From positions 1-54,711 of the forward strand of contig JALLAP010000003.1 in the NCBI GenBank assembly GCA_036939355.1: DNA of 54,711 nt, written 5' to 3'. Below, one piece after another: positions 1-10,350 of this stretch. The position numbers and the translations under genes were made by a program. Source of the stretch: Thalassiosira profunda. Its lineage: Eukaryota > Bacillariophyta > Thalassiosirophyceae > Thalassiosirales > Thalassiosiraceae. The notes beneath the pieces are model-generated. The model ran no database searches. It worked only from the letters and a program-made list of their open reading frames with translations, and had not been told where the DNA came from. Position 1 is the first letter of the stretch. The number at the start of each line of letters is the position of its first letter.

Positions 1-299
1 CTTATTTACTCACTCCGCGAAGATAAATACTCACCCCTCGTGGAAATATTGCAACTCGACGTCAAATACCACGGTTTATTTTTTTACAGTAACCTCACTC
101 ACTCCTCAGACCTTCTTCTCTTTCCTCAAACTTCTTTCCTTCTGCCTCTGCACCAAAGACGCGGCAGCGTCCCCTCCTCGTGGCTTCGGGAGCTCCGGAG
201 CTCCTCTGGCCGACGCCCTGTGCAAGGACGACGCCGGACCGCGGGACTGGCAGAGATCGGGGCGCACAGCCGCAAAGATAGAAAGGGAACATCAAAATT

Positions 300-2022
300 A
301 TGTCCGCGGATGGTGCACTCGTCCGGTGGCTGCGGGGCGGGACGGCGGGCGGGGGAGGAGCCGAGGCAATTTCCAGAGCGACGGCAATGCCCGAAAAGCC
401 GACCATCGATCTGGAGGCCCTGCGTGCCGCCCTCACGCACCCCGACCGGGGGCTCCACGGACACGAGCTGGCGGAGCACACCGACGACCTGTTAAAACTT
501 ATGAGAGCTTTGTCAGAAAAATCGGGCACACTCGGGAACGGAGACGTCGGAGCCTACGAACTCGCCCTGGATGCGGGCGAGCGCCAGTGGTCCCTGCGCG
601 ACGATCGCCTGTGCGCGCCGCACTGGAAGTATTTTGTGGCCATGCTGGGGGCGGGAGAGGACCACGAATACTGGGCGTTTCGGCACCTGCCGTTCCTCCC
701 CACGAAGATTCTGGTGCCGGCCCTCTCCCGGAGGAGCATCTGCTTGCTGGAGGTGGCCAATATGGGCGGACCCGACACGTTTCGATTCGTCTGCGAGCTG
801 CTGGAACACGGCAGCATCAGGAGGCTCATCTTGGAGGACGTGGACCTCTTTGATGGTTCCGAGTGAGTGGTGCATGTGTTGTGCTTAATGTCCATGTGAT
901 CCCATTTGCTCACATCTCGTGCACAATCATTTGAGCAGTAAGTGCTCGCGTCTTTGTCGTGCGGTCGAGTGGAACAGATCGCTGGAAGAACTCACTCTGG
1001 GGAAGATGAACGTGGGCTCTGACAGTGGCATTCATGACGAGGGGAATCCCCTGCGCTCGGTCCTGCATGCCAGTCGCAACTTGAAATACCTCAATCTTTG
1101 CAACAGCCATCTTGGGAGGGATGGGGGCAAGCTCGTGTCTCTCTTTATTGAGGGGAATCCATGTTTGACTCATCTTGTCCTGGGCTTCCCGGAAAATGAT
1201 TCTGACGGGCTCGATGTGTTCATCATCGCCGGTGCCTTGAGCAGCAATACCAACTTGCGCTCTTTGGACTTCTTCGGATCCTTTGCGAGGAAATTCGACA
1301 TCACGAGCGAGTTTGCTGCGGCCCTCTGCAAAGCCTTATTTGCCACGGAAGTTTCGCACCTACCTTTGCGCCTTAATGGGCTGAATGCGGTGGCTCGGAG
1401 CAACCACACGTGCTTCGTCCACCTCACCACCTGTGGCAGCAATGCGGATACCGCCCTGTTGGAGGTGCTCAATTGCAACGAAAGCCCCGCCGACAACAAA
1501 CGTTGGAAGATACTCTCGGTTCTGTACGCGACAAACTGCAAGGGGATTTGCAATGAAATGGAGCGCGTTCCAGTGGCAGTAATTCCGGACGTGCTGGCTC
1601 TGATTTCTGCGGGCATGGACGAGGGTCAACTGCCTGATGTCGCTCACGATGGTGTTTCCGGAGCCGTGATCGCAAACATCGATGCTTGGGGAGATGCAAC
1701 ACCCAACAAAACAGTGGAATTGGAGGGGCTGGATGAAGTGTCAATCGGCGGCGATTCTATTTACAGCAAAGATTCCATATTGGACGACCTGGACAGCGCG
1801 TTCGACGAGGTGGACGAGGTGTACGATGATTTCCATCGATCTTTCACGGGCTGCGGCTATGCTTGCCCCAAGGGCTGCGAATCCACCGGGCGGCGTGCCA
1901 GGCTGACCATGGCCTATCAAATGCTGAAGCACCACGGCCTTGCCTTGATGGATCGGCAACAGAGTCACTTATCGAAGGCGCCCAAGAAAGGCCGGGGGCG
2001 GCGCAAGAGAAAGAGAGGCTGA
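300..2022 (+). CDS. Leucine-rich repeat-like protein, 2 exons
   Basis: Exons 300-862 and 939-2022 join across a 76-bp GT-AG intron (donor gtgagt, acceptor ttgagcag) to give 548 residues in one frame. The middle has irregular Leu-rich segments typical of short-repeat LRR proteins, for example NRSLEELTLG, NLKYLNLCNSHLG and NTNLRSLDFFGSF, spaced at about 25-30 residues. The N-terminal third is acidic and lacks a signal peptide. The C-terminus is acidic and then ends in a basic tail rich in Gly, Arg and Lys that could be a nuclear signal. Such LRR proteins usually act as binding scaffolds; the ligand cannot be told from the sequence. It converges on a second Leu-rich gene (2238-3572) with 215 bp between the two stops. 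The start is the first Met of the open frame; Met30 is an alternative. Confidence 0.72.
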
Positions 2023-2237
2023 GCCGGGGGCAAATATCACTATCACAAAAGCTGATGCTTCATCCAGATTATTCATAAGTATGCACCTCAGTAGTACTCC
2101 AGGCCTCGTTTCGTATTGAAGTAGCGTGGTGCCTAATATTTAAGAGTGCAGTGTAAAGCTCCCGACCTCCGGTCCAGTATGAAATCCATTCCCCTGCCCC
2201 GCCCCGTTCCAACCCATGCGTGCGCACGCTAGCAATC

Positions 2238-3572
2238 TCACCGGACCAATTCGAAGTGCCAGGTCAGGTCCTGTCCGTCCCCCGGCTGCAAACACGCCTC
2301 GCCTGTCGGGGTCCGGTACCACTGCAGCGCAGCGAAGGTCTCCGACTCCTCGTCCACGAGCCCAATCTTCCTAAACTCGATGCGGTACCCTTGGAGGAAG
2401 TCCCGCGCGTCCAGAAACTCTTGCAAGTGATCCAGTGCGACGTCGCTGTCATCGTCGCTCCCGCGAAAATTCAGCAGGACTTTCTTCAGCAGGGGCTTCC
2501 CCCGGAACACGTGGCCCAGATCGACGAAGCTCTGGGCATCCCAGCAACTCTTGGGGGCGATGATGTGAACCTCCGTCAGGGTGGCAACGTCGGCAAACAA
2601 GGACAGGAACGGCCCGATCCCCGCGGGCGTGGCCTGTTGCCCTATGCCTTCTCTCGTGTACAACGTCGCAACTTCCAACGCTCGCGAGGGCAGTCCGCCC
2701 AAGACAGCTTTGACATTGCTGGACGCAACAATGAGCGAGTCCAACATGTCGCCGTCGACGCAGAGGAGTTGCAGCTGCAATTTCTTGAGGTTGGGCAGGA
2801 GAAGAATGCTTTCCCAAAACTTCACCTCGACACTCAGGTCGTCTTGGGTATTCGACGGGACGTCTCCAACAAAGACGCTCACTACCTCCAGGGTGTCGCG
2901 GCTCGCTTGGAGCAGCGGAATCAGGGCCGCGAGGAACGGCCGGCTGTACTTCGGAACGAGAATTCCGTCGTCCGCCTGCTCCACGCGATCGTTGTGAATC
3001 CCCAGCCGCTTCAGGGACCTGCACCTGGAGAGGCCCACCCCCAACAGCTCGTAGCTGTCCTGGAGGGCCCCGCCGAAGCGGACGCCGTCCTCGAGCTGCG
3101 GGAGCGGCTCCCCCTCGTGCCCGATCAGGTCCGTCACGTTGAGGACCAGCTCCTCGAAATTCACCGCCGGCGCGTCCATCAACGCGGCCGCCAGCATCGG
3201 AAGCTGGACCATGTGCGCGTTGGGGATCCGTCGCATGGCCCCTCCGGCCATCGACGCCAGCTCGAAGGGGAAGCCGTGGTGGAACGTTTTCACCGACGGC
3301 CAGTGGAGCTTGTTGAACAAATTGGGCACGTAGTGCGGGAGGCGCGCCGGCGCGGACTGCCAACCGACGCGCCCTTGCTCGTGGGCCGCGGCGACCTCCG
3401 CGGACGTGCCGTTCCGCACCGTGGGGCACTTGAGCTTGCCGGACGCGGGGTCGACGAGGACGGCGGGGCACGTGCGGGAGAGGGCGACGTAGGCCTCGAC
3501 CCCTCCGTCGTCCAGGAGCGGGAAGATGTGGTCCTCCCCCACTTCTGCTAATATCGCCTGGAAGTCCACCAT
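2238..3572 (-). CDS. F-box/LRR-like protein, single exon
   Basis: An uninterrupted frame of 444 residues. The first 60 residues (ending near SRTCPAVLVD) resemble the helical start of F-box or ankyrin-type receptor proteins of protist LRR families, and the rest shows Leu-rich segments such as CRSLKRLGIHNDRV, DTLEVVSVFVGDV and NLKKLQLQLLCVDG. This layout is common for predicted substrate adaptors, but the F-box match is weak and is an inference. No signal peptide or membrane segment is seen. The gene lies tail to tail with the LRR-like gene at 300-2022 and has a similar overall plan, so an old duplication is possible. Long open frames on the opposite strand here are shadows. Confidence 0.68.
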   Translation of the reverse strand: MVDFQAILAEVGEDHIFPLLDDGGVEAYVALSRTCPAVLVDPASGKLKCPTVRNGTSAEVAAAHEQGRVGWQSAPARLPHYVPNLFNKLHWPSVKTFHHGFPFELASMAGGAMRRIPNAHMVQLPMLAAALMDAPAVNFEELVLNVTDLIGHEGEPLPQLEDGVRFGGALQDSYELLGVGLSRCRSLKRLGIHNDRVEQADDGILVPKYSRPFLAALIPLLQASRDTLEVVSVFVGDVPSNTQDDLSVEVKFWESILLLPNLKKLQLQLLCVDGDMLDSLIVASSNVKAVLGGLPSRALEVATLYTREGIGQQATPAGIGPFLSLFADVATLTEVHIIAPKSCWDAQSFVDLGHVFRGKPLLKKVLLNFRGSDDDSDVALDHLQEFLDARDFLQGYRIEFRKIGLVDEESETFAALQWYRTPTGEACLQPGDGQDLTWHFELVR

Positions 3573-5003
3573 GGCGTCGTTAGCGGGGCTGCAAACGAAG
3601 GCCAGCGAGGTTTGGGCTTAGCGTTGCTCAGTTGCACCCGAGGCCGCGAGGTTTGGCGTGCTCTCGCGAGGCGTCTGATAAAGCAGTGCGTTGCTTTTTG
3701 TTGGTGCCGCCCGCCAAGAGCGCGCGAGCGAGCGAAAGGCGACAGCTGCGCGGAACACGCGCGACCCGGCGATGTTGAGGCGACAGTGCCAGTGCGCGGA
3801 CGCTCGTCCGAGGTTGGAAAACGGGGCCGGTGTGCCGCGCGAGGAGGGGGGCGCGGCGCGGGCGCTCGATATGCCGCCACTGCCGAGGGGCGCTCGATAT
3901 GCCGCCGCTCGTCGGCCTCCAGTGTAGTGCCCGACACTGCCGCCGCCAACTCAATGCCGCCGCGCTGTCGCCGCCGAGGAGGCCAGGCCACCGTTCTGTT
4001 GTTGTCCTCTTGTGTGTTGTGTGTTGTTGTGCGGCGCTGGTGAACTTGCTTTGGCCACTCGGGTTATCATTAGATATGTAAATATGAATCCTAGCTTTTC
4101 TCCTCTCGGGTACATTATCAATGTAAAAGTCAAGTCTATTTATCTTTTAGGGTAAATATTATGAATCACTAATGAAGGGGTAACATTTCCAGGTGCAACC
4201 AAAAGATTTGCAAAAAATGCGATAGATCACAAATCCCCGGACAATCCACAAATCCCAGGAGATAGTGTCGTCGGTCGGACTATTTATGAGTGTCGTCCGG
4301 TCGGACAATTTACAATACTTCAAACCTTCGAGCGACACATTTCGTGTCTCTGGTTCTCCTGAGAGGGATAAAACTTCGTAGGAAAAGAGAGTATTCCTAC
4401 GTGGGATTTTAGGGTTAATGCAAGGAGACCCTCCTCTCGCTCGCTCCTCAAAGCAAGCAAAAAACCACAACCAGGCAGCCAAAAGCGCTGCACCCGCCCG
4501 TCGCTCCTCCCAGCAACGCAGCGCGCATCGAGTGGTGTGACGATGGAGGCGGAGGTGAGTGGCTGTGTGAGTGGGAGGCGCGGCGACGCAGTTGCCGGCC
4601 GGCGAGTTGGGGTCGGAGCTTGAATGTGCAATGTGACACTATCGCAGGAGGTATCAGTGGTAATCGAGAGTGGCAGTGATGATCGCGTGGTGGCCCCGTC
4701 GAATGAACGGGCGCGATGGTGCAGGTGCGGTGCACTGTCGGGGATCTGGGCGGAGCAGGCCGGCAGATCGGGATCAGTCGGGGCGGCGGAGCGGCTGTTT
4801 GGTTGGCGGCTAGCGCGCGGGGCGCGGGCGGTCCAGAGGCCGAGTTTTGTTCAGAGGCGTGGCAGCTTTCGCTATTGCAACACCCGTTGGGGCAGGCAGA
4901 AGAGCGCTCCGAGCTGGTAGTTGGTTGAGGCGGTGGAGTGCCGGGGGTTTCATCAGCCCTGCATCGTCATTATTTGCGGAAGGAGGAGCCTCGCCGCCAT
5001 CTC
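3573..5003. other. Intergenic region with small local repeats, no gene seen
   Basis: About 1.4 kb between the starts of the gene at 2238-3572 (minus) and the gene at 5004-6146 (plus), so it holds both promoters. The open frames in it are short and compositionally poor. Two small tandem repeats are visible: a GC-rich unit containing gctcgatatgccgcc repeats near 3863 and 3890, and a 25-bp unit containing gtgtcgtc and ggtcgga repeats at about 4265-4312. The stretch 4070-4400 is clearly AT-richer than its surroundings. No RNA gene was recognised. Confidence 0.5.
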
Positions 5004-6146
5004 ATGGCCCGGCTGTTTCGATTAGTGAGGCAGGCCGCTGCGGCCTTCCTCTGCGTATTCACCGTCCTCCGGCGAGACCCTCTGGAGTGCGTGGGTGCCT
5101 CGTGCAGTTTGGAGAGCAGGGAGGAGAACCATCGAGACACTCTGCAGCTGGGCCGGAAGCTGCTGGCGAAAATTCAGGATGGAGGCGCGCCGGCCTCTCA
5201 AACAATAATCTCCTCGCACGAAGCAGCGAAGAGCGACAATAGAAGAACAGAGGGTGGCGTCAACAATGAAGGGGCGCTGCCCAGCGCTGTATCACCAAAA
5301 CCAGCTCCTCTGTCGACCCCGGAAAAGCCGAGATGCACCGAGAAGAAGAGGGGGGAGATTGTGCTGAAGGGAGAACGCCACAGCGGGACCAACTTCATCG
5401 AGCGAATATTGCAATTCAACACCTCGAATCTGAATACGATTGCGGGGGTGAAGGGGTCCGCAAAGTTTGGGTGGAAGCACGCCTTCCTGCCGCCGCTCGG
5501 GGGAAAAGGTCGGCCGTTCGACCCCTCCACCGAGACCCTCGTGGTCATCACGAGAGATGCCTTTACGTGGCTTGCTAAGATGATGGAGCAGACCTACGAT
5601 CCACTGATGAACGCAAAGCGCGCTGGGGGATTCTCGGCCTTCCTTCGGGCACCGTACACCAACATATGCCAGGACGACGTGGGAACGATGAAAGGGGAGG
5701 ATGTGTGCGAAACGGCGGCGAATCTCATCCAGGCTCGAACGCTCAAATACAAGCAGTGGCTGTCCGACGATCCCGATCGCGCCACGTACGTTGGCTCGCG
5801 GGAGGCATTCTTGCAGAGCCGGTTGCACGTCCGATTGGAGGACGTGGCCAACCGCGACGACGGCGCCACCACGCGACGGCGCCAGCGCAAGTTTCTTGCC
5901 GATGCCCTGCGGGAGCGTTGCGTGCAGGCAAGGACGGCGAACGAGTTCCGGGCGGTGACCTACAAAACTACCCACAGTATGACCCCTTGGCACAAGAAAA
6001 TCGATGCGACGAAAGAGACGAAGCAGATGCTGGCAAAATATACCAAAGAAGACCTGCGGTTCGTGTTGTCTCAACTGGACCTCGAGTTTGAGCGAGAGAT
6101 CGGCTACGAGTACTCTTACGTTCACGACATGCTGAACGCAAAATGA
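5004..6146 (+). CDS. Sulfotransferase-like P-loop protein with N-terminal signal anchor
   Basis: The open frame extends upstream to 4938, but the Met at 5004 starts a hydrophobic segment (RLFRLVRQAAAAFLCVFTVL) that fits a signal peptide or Golgi-type signal anchor, so this start is preferred (380 residues). The core has a strand-loop-helix KGERHSGTNFIERIL that matches the 5'-phosphosulfate-binding loop of membrane sulfotransferases, followed by VVITRDAFTWLAKM, which fits the 3'-phosphate-binding strand and helix. These two motifs and the Golgi-like anchor suggest transfer of sulfate from PAPS to a glycan or similar acceptor in the secretory path. The loop is divergent from the usual PKSGTT form, so the substrate is unknown and the activity is an inference. 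Confidence 0.66.
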   Translation: MARLFRLVRQAAAAFLCVFTVLRRDPLECVGASCSLESREENHRDTLQLGRKLLAKIQDGGAPASQTIISSHEAAKSDNRRTEGGVNNEGALPSAVSPKPAPLSTPEKPRCTEKKRGEIVLKGERHSGTNFIERILQFNTSNLNTIAGVKGSAKFGWKHAFLPPLGGKGRPFDPSTETLVVITRDAFTWLAKMMEQTYDPLMNAKRAGGFSAFLRAPYTNICQDDVGTMKGEDVCETAANLIQARTLKYKQWLSDDPDRATYVGSREAFLQSRLHVRLEDVANRDDGATTRRRQRKFLADALRERCVQARTANEFRAVTYKTTHSMTPWHKKIDATKETKQMLAKYTKEDLRFVLSQLDLEFEREIGYEYSYVHDMLNAK

Positions 6147-6221
6147 TTGCTACAATAAACCTGCAACTAAAATAGGCGACAGAAGGGCATGGAAGGCAAC
6201 CAGCAGCAGCGGCAATTAAGT

Positions 6222-8303
6222 TCAGTACGCCTCGCTATCCCATCGCTGTTGATAACCCTGCTGCCGCGAGCCCGACGGCCGTTGTTGCCGCCCGCCCCGC
6301 TGTCCGCCATACTCCCTCCTCCGGCCGCCGCCCCTGCGATCCCCATAACCCCCTCCGCCGCCGCCCCTGCGGCCACCGCCCCCGCCACCACCGCCGCCTT
6401 CACCCCGCTGGTCCCTCCCCACGTTGATCCCCCGCACGCCCTGCAGTCCCATCGCCCCCACGAGCTTGGGCGTGATCCGCGGCAGGTTGTCCTCGTCGAA
6501 CCCCATCTGCACCGCCAGGCCGTTGATGTATTCGACCACCTCGTCCTTCCGACGCATTCCCAAATTCTGCATGTTGGAGATGTTGTACCCCAAAAGGCTG
6601 CGGTACGTGTTCTGCGCCGACCTTTGCAGTTTGGGGTTGCCCCCCTGAATGGCCCCGTGGATCTTCTCCAGCCGCCGCTCGTTGATCTCCTTCCGCCGCA
6701 GGGCCCCGTTCGTTCCCCCGCCACCGTCGCCCTCCGCGGCCACGATGTCTCCCATCAGCAGCTTTTGGTACCGCTCGTCCCGCTGCATGTCGAGCCCCTG
6801 CAGCTGCCGCTTGACGAACGAGTGCTCCTCGCCCTTCCCGCCGACGATGAGGATGCCCTGCCCCTTCTTCCCCGCGCGTCCCGTTCGCCCCAGCCGATGG
6901 ATGTACGTCTCCCGCGAGTCGGCGGAGCCGTACTGCACGACGTGGGTGACGTTCGGATAGTCCACGCCGCGCGCCGACACGTCCGTCGTGAACAAGATGC
7001 CCTTTTGCCACTTGCGGAACTTGTCGCTCGTCGAGGTGCGGTTGGCCTGGGTCTTCCGCGAATGGATCTCCAGCACCGGAATCTTGTATTCATGAGTGAA
7101 GAGGTTGGAGAAGAACTGGCACATGGCCGTGGTGGGGAAGAAGACGACGATTTTGTAATCGTCGGGGTTTTGGACGTGGATAACGTCCTCGATCACGTCC
7201 ACGAGGCCAGCGATCCAGCGATTGCGGCCGGCATCGGGGAGAGTGACGAAGCTCTGGTCGACGTTGGCGTTTGTATGGCTCGCGGGATCGACGTCGTGCA
7301 CGCAGTCCACCGTCAGATAATCCCTCTCCATATGCGAGGCCATGATGCTCCGCAGATCCTTCGGCAGCGTCGCCGAGAACAGCAGCGTCTGTCTTTCGGC
7401 CTCGGCATCCCGCCCGTCCCGTTTCGCCAAGTCCTGAAACCGCTTCCGAACGTCCAAAATCCACTCCATGTCCTTCCGAAAGCCCATGTCGAGGCACCGA
7501 TCGGCCTCGTCGAGCACCCACACCGACACGCCCCCAATGACGTCCGCAAACGGGATCCCGCGCACGTGCGACTTCTGCATGTGATCGATGAGCCGTCCCG
7601 GAGTCGCCACGAGAATAAACGGCGGGTGGTCCTCCAATTTTTGCAGGTCGACGGCCCGGCTGCTCCCCCCGTACATGACCTGCGAGGCCATGCGAAATCC
7701 CCGCCCGTGCGCTCCGCCCTCCTCGTTGGTGGTGTTGGCGTGCGACGCCGCGAGCAATTGGGCCTGGCTGTGGATCTGGATGGCCAGCTCGCGCGTCGGG
7801 CTGACGATCAACGTGGCAATCCCGCCCCTTCCCCCGTTGCGATCGCGGTGGCGGTGCGGTCCCGGCACCCGTCCCAAGCGCAGGGCGTTCTCGATGGCGG
7901 GCAGCAAAAACGCGAGGGTCTTGCCCGTGCCGGTCCGGGCGCGGCCGAGGACGTCCCGGCCGGAGGCCGCGGCGTCGAACACCTTGTGCTGAATTTCCGT
8001 CATGGTCGACAGTTTCAGCTTGTGCGTGAGGGCGTGGAGGGAGGCGGGATGGAGGCCGTCCATCGATGAAAAGAGGGGCGGTTCCTCATCCTCAGCGGCA
8101 GCGTCGACGGCGGCCGAGAAGGGGCGGCGGGGCGCCCAGGAGAGGGGATGGACCTCAGGCGGGTGCACGTGCACGAGATGTGAGCACGAGATTTGGGAGG
8201 CGGCGGCGCGGGTTCGAAATGATGCCGCCGCGCCGGGAGGGCGGAGGCGGCGGCCCCGCGCGGCGAGGCGGCGGGCCGCGGACGAGAGGGCCGCGCTTGC
8301 CAT
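6222..8303 (-). CDS. DEAD-box RNA helicase, predicted mitochondrial or plastid (MSS116/RH26-like)
   Basis: A 693-residue helicase. The frame is open further upstream, but the Met at 8303 begins a Ser/Ala/Arg-rich presequence of about 60 residues typical of organelle import, so it is taken as the start. Motifs in order: Q-like region near residue 95-105, motif I ARTGTGKT (122-129), SPTRELA, ATPGRLIDHM, motif II DEAD in VLDEADRCLDMGF, motif III SAT in LFSATLP, then KIVVFFPTT, TDVSARGVDYP and motif VI HRLGRTGRAG. The last 70 residues are an RGG-type Gly/Arg-rich tail that would bind RNA. The ARTGTGKT form and the long presequence resemble the Mss116 group that remodels group I/II introns and organelle ribosomes; this subfamily call is an inference. 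It is divergent from the gene at 8603, with 299 bp between starts. Confidence 0.93.
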   Translation of the reverse strand: MASAALSSAARRLAARGRRLRPPGAAASFRTRAAASQISCSHLVHVHPPEVHPLSWAPRRPFSAAVDAAAEDEEPPLFSSMDGLHPASLHALTHKLKLSTMTEIQHKVFDAAASGRDVLGRARTGTGKTLAFLLPAIENALRLGRVPGPHRHRDRNGGRGGIATLIVSPTRELAIQIHSQAQLLAASHANTTNEEGGAHGRGFRMASQVMYGGSSRAVDLQKLEDHPPFILVATPGRLIDHMQKSHVRGIPFADVIGGVSVWVLDEADRCLDMGFRKDMEWILDVRKRFQDLAKRDGRDAEAERQTLLFSATLPKDLRSIMASHMERDYLTVDCVHDVDPASHTNANVDQSFVTLPDAGRNRWIAGLVDVIEDVIHVQNPDDYKIVVFFPTTAMCQFFSNLFTHEYKIPVLEIHSRKTQANRTSTSDKFRKWQKGILFTTDVSARGVDYPNVTHVVQYGSADSRETYIHRLGRTGRAGKKGQGILIVGGKGEEHSFVKRQLQGLDMQRDERYQKLLMGDIVAAEGDGGGGTNGALRRKEINERRLEKIHGAIQGGNPKLQRSAQNTYRSLLGYNISNMQNLGMRRKDEVVEYINGLAVQMGFDEDNLPRITPKLVGAMGLQGVRGINVGRDQRGEGGGGGGGGGRRGGGGGGYGDRRGGGRRREYGGQRGGRQQRPSGSRQQGYQQRWDSEAY

Positions 8304-8602
8304 GGCGGAGGACGCTAGTGGTTGGCTCGGAGTGGGTCTGCTCTGGCTGAGTGAGTGAGTCTGCTCTGGCTCTAGGCCGCCGCCGAGGTGGCGTCGAGTT
8401 GGCAGCGTTCTTCCGTCCCTCCCTTTCTTCATACTAATTCCTACGTACATTGTTGTCTTTAATACTGATTCCATAGCGTAGATTCTTGCGTAGAAATGGG
8501 TGGCTCTGATTCTTCTCGCTCGCTCGCTCCGCCCGCCCTCCTCCCCGCCTTCCAACTTCTTCTCCTTCACCTCCCGCCCGCTCTCTTCCGCGGCGAGCAC
8601 GC
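8304..8602. promoter_or_regulatory. Shared divergent promoter interval
   Basis: The 299 bp between the start of the helicase (minus) and the start of the oxygenase (plus) must hold both 5' leaders and promoters. It contains a short repeated gtctgctctggct-like motif near 8335-8370. No TATA box or known operator is evident. Confidence 0.35.
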
Positions 8603-10057
8603 ATGCAGTGCACCTGCGCCCCCCATCCCCGCGTGGACCTCGCGCCCGCCTACGCCACGGAGCGCGGAGGGGACGCTGCGGCATTGGCGCTGTGCCGCCG
8701 GCACGTCCGCGCCGCGTGCGCCTCCCACGGCTGCTTCCATGCGACCCTCCCTCTGCCGGATGCCCGGCCAGCTCATGAAGGAGCGACATCGTTCGCGTGC
8801 TTGGCGGAGAGGCGGGTGGGGGACGCCGTCGAATCACTGTTCGCGCCCGCATTCTTGGACGGGGCGGTCGGGAGACGTTCGGAAGATGCCGCTGCAAAAA
8901 TGGACCCATCAGACACATCAGACGGGGACGGTTGCAGCGATTGGGAGGCGATTTGCAACGGAGGCCGGAGGGAGGTTCCGTTTCCCATAGAATGTCTCCC
9001 AGGCGATGAAAATTGTGCAAAAGATGAGGATGGAGCGAGGAAGCCGGCCGTCACAGCCACGTTTCGGGGGAGGATTGCAGAGAGTGGAGATGAGAAGGAT
9101 CCCGCCCCGGAGCCGAAGCTGTCGTGGGAGTTTCGACGGTGCCTCGCGGCCGGAAATGCATTGCAAACAACAGCTGGAGGAGGGGATATTGCTGCTGCTA
9201 ATGCGAGGTGTGAGGGGGGGTGTGATAGTCCGTGGGGCCTCCTGCCAGATTGGACGAACGCGCTTCATTCCGTGGCATCGACGATCGTCCATCTGCTCCG
9301 CATCCGACCGCTGCTGGCGCTGCAAGAGAATCGGTGCCAATGCCTCGAAAGAAGCGACAACGAATCGAACGAGTGCCAGAAATGCAACATCGATCTCCTG
9401 AGGGTGTTCCGGTACGACGCCCTCCCTCCGTCGGCCAATGGCGATCCCGCACTGGGCTCGTCGGCCCACAGCGACTGGGGGACGCTGACGGTGGTCTGGC
9501 AGGACGACAAGGGGGGATTGCAGACGCACTGCCGCGCGTGCGACAGGTGGTCCGACGTGGAGGCTGGATCCGACGACGGCCGCGATTCCAATACCATCAA
9601 CCTGTTTGTGCACGTGGGCGACTTTCTGAGCCTGGCCTCGATGGGGGAGGGCGGGGACGGCGTGCCGGCGTGGCCCTCGCCGCGGCATCGGGTCTTGTGC
9701 CCCACCGCCGACCAGAACGATGGACAAAATGCAGACAACTGTCGACGATCGTTGGTGTACTTTGCATATCCACCGCCCGGCGTCTCCTTGGATGCTGCTA
9801 GACGTTTCGTGGCACCGCTTGCATGTCCCACGTCTGCCAACACCGGCGCCGAACGATCTGTGGATTCGGCCGCCGTTTACGACTGCTACAGCCTACTGCA
9901 CGACCAATCGCAGCAACCGACCCCAATGGAGAAGGAGAATGGATTGGACAATACGAAGGGCTCCGCTTCCTTACGGCTACACGAGCGCATTCGAGGCGTG
10001 GCATTCGACAAGGTCATCTCGGACAAGTGGAGTCAGGTCCAGAGGAAACCAACGTGA
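8603..10057 (+). CDS. 2-oxoglutarate/Fe(II)-dependent oxygenase, isopenicillin-N-synthase-like
   Basis: A single-exon frame of 484 residues. The C-terminal half has the iron and cosubstrate ligands of the family: H289 and D291 in AHSDWGTLT, a distal H362 in SPRHRVL, and R381/S383 in RRSLVYFAYP, which matches the RxS site for 2-oxoglutarate. The N-terminus (about residues 10-55) resembles the DIOX_N region that precedes the jelly-roll core in plant-type dioxygenases. Long acidic and Gly-rich insertions separate the two parts. Enzymes of this family hydroxylate or desaturate small molecules using O2; no substrate can be inferred. There is no clear signal peptide. The first Met in the frame is used as the start. 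Confidence 0.85.
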   Translation: MQCTCAPHPRVDLAPAYATERGGDAAALALCRRHVRAACASHGCFHATLPLPDARPAHEGATSFACLAERRVGDAVESLFAPAFLDGAVGRRSEDAAAKMDPSDTSDGDGCSDWEAICNGGRREVPFPIECLPGDENCAKDEDGARKPAVTATFRGRIAESGDEKDPAPEPKLSWEFRRCLAAGNALQTTAGGGDIAAANARCEGGCDSPWGLLPDWTNALHSVASTIVHLLRIRPLLALQENRCQCLERSDNESNECQKCNIDLLRVFRYDALPPSANGDPALGSSAHSDWGTLTVVWQDDKGGLQTHCRACDRWSDVEAGSDDGRDSNTINLFVHVGDFLSLASMGEGGDGVPAWPSPRHRVLCPTADQNDGQNADNCRRSLVYFAYPPPGVSLDAARRFVAPLACPTSANTGAERSVDSAAVYDCYSLLHDQSQQPTPMEKENGLDNTKGSASLRLHERIRGVAFDKVISDKWSQVQRKPT

Positions 10058-10191
10058 TTGTAATGTGCAATCTATTTCGAGCTTAGTACAGTAGCAAGAG
10101 GTTCCTCATTGTACGATGCTCAAAACAGGGGCCTTGTGTGGAAATCTGATGGTTGATCTCGTCACGATGAGAGGCCGAACGTAGCAGTAGC

Positions 10192-10230
10192 TGCATATGA
10201 AGTATGCATGTGAAGTATGCATATGAAAAG
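10192..10230. repeat. Three 13-bp tandem repeats, TATGCAT-containing
   Basis: Three adjacent 13-bp units (10192-10204, 10205-10217, 10218-10230), the first two differing by one base, each containing tgcatatga or tgcatgtga. They lie in the 293-bp convergent spacer between the oxygenase stop at 10057 and the HSF stop at 10351. The rest of the spacer holds nothing recognisable. Confidence 0.7.
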
Positions 10231-10350
10231 GATTGAAGGTTGCCTCTGCGCCAGAGGCAGGGGCAGTGCATGGACATGAAAGGACTGTAGGTTTGTAGAA
10301 ATGCATCTTGTGCTGAAGGGCGTGCCGCCTCAAGTTGGAAGCCAGCAGTC

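Noticed and set aside
4448..4920. Open frames of 70-100 residues on both strands
   Set aside because: No similarity, no signal peptide and poor composition; treated as intergenic.
6189..8069. 626-residue open frame on the plus strand
   Set aside because: It is the antisense shadow of the DEAD-box helicase; it is rich in His, Arg and Pro and has no domain.
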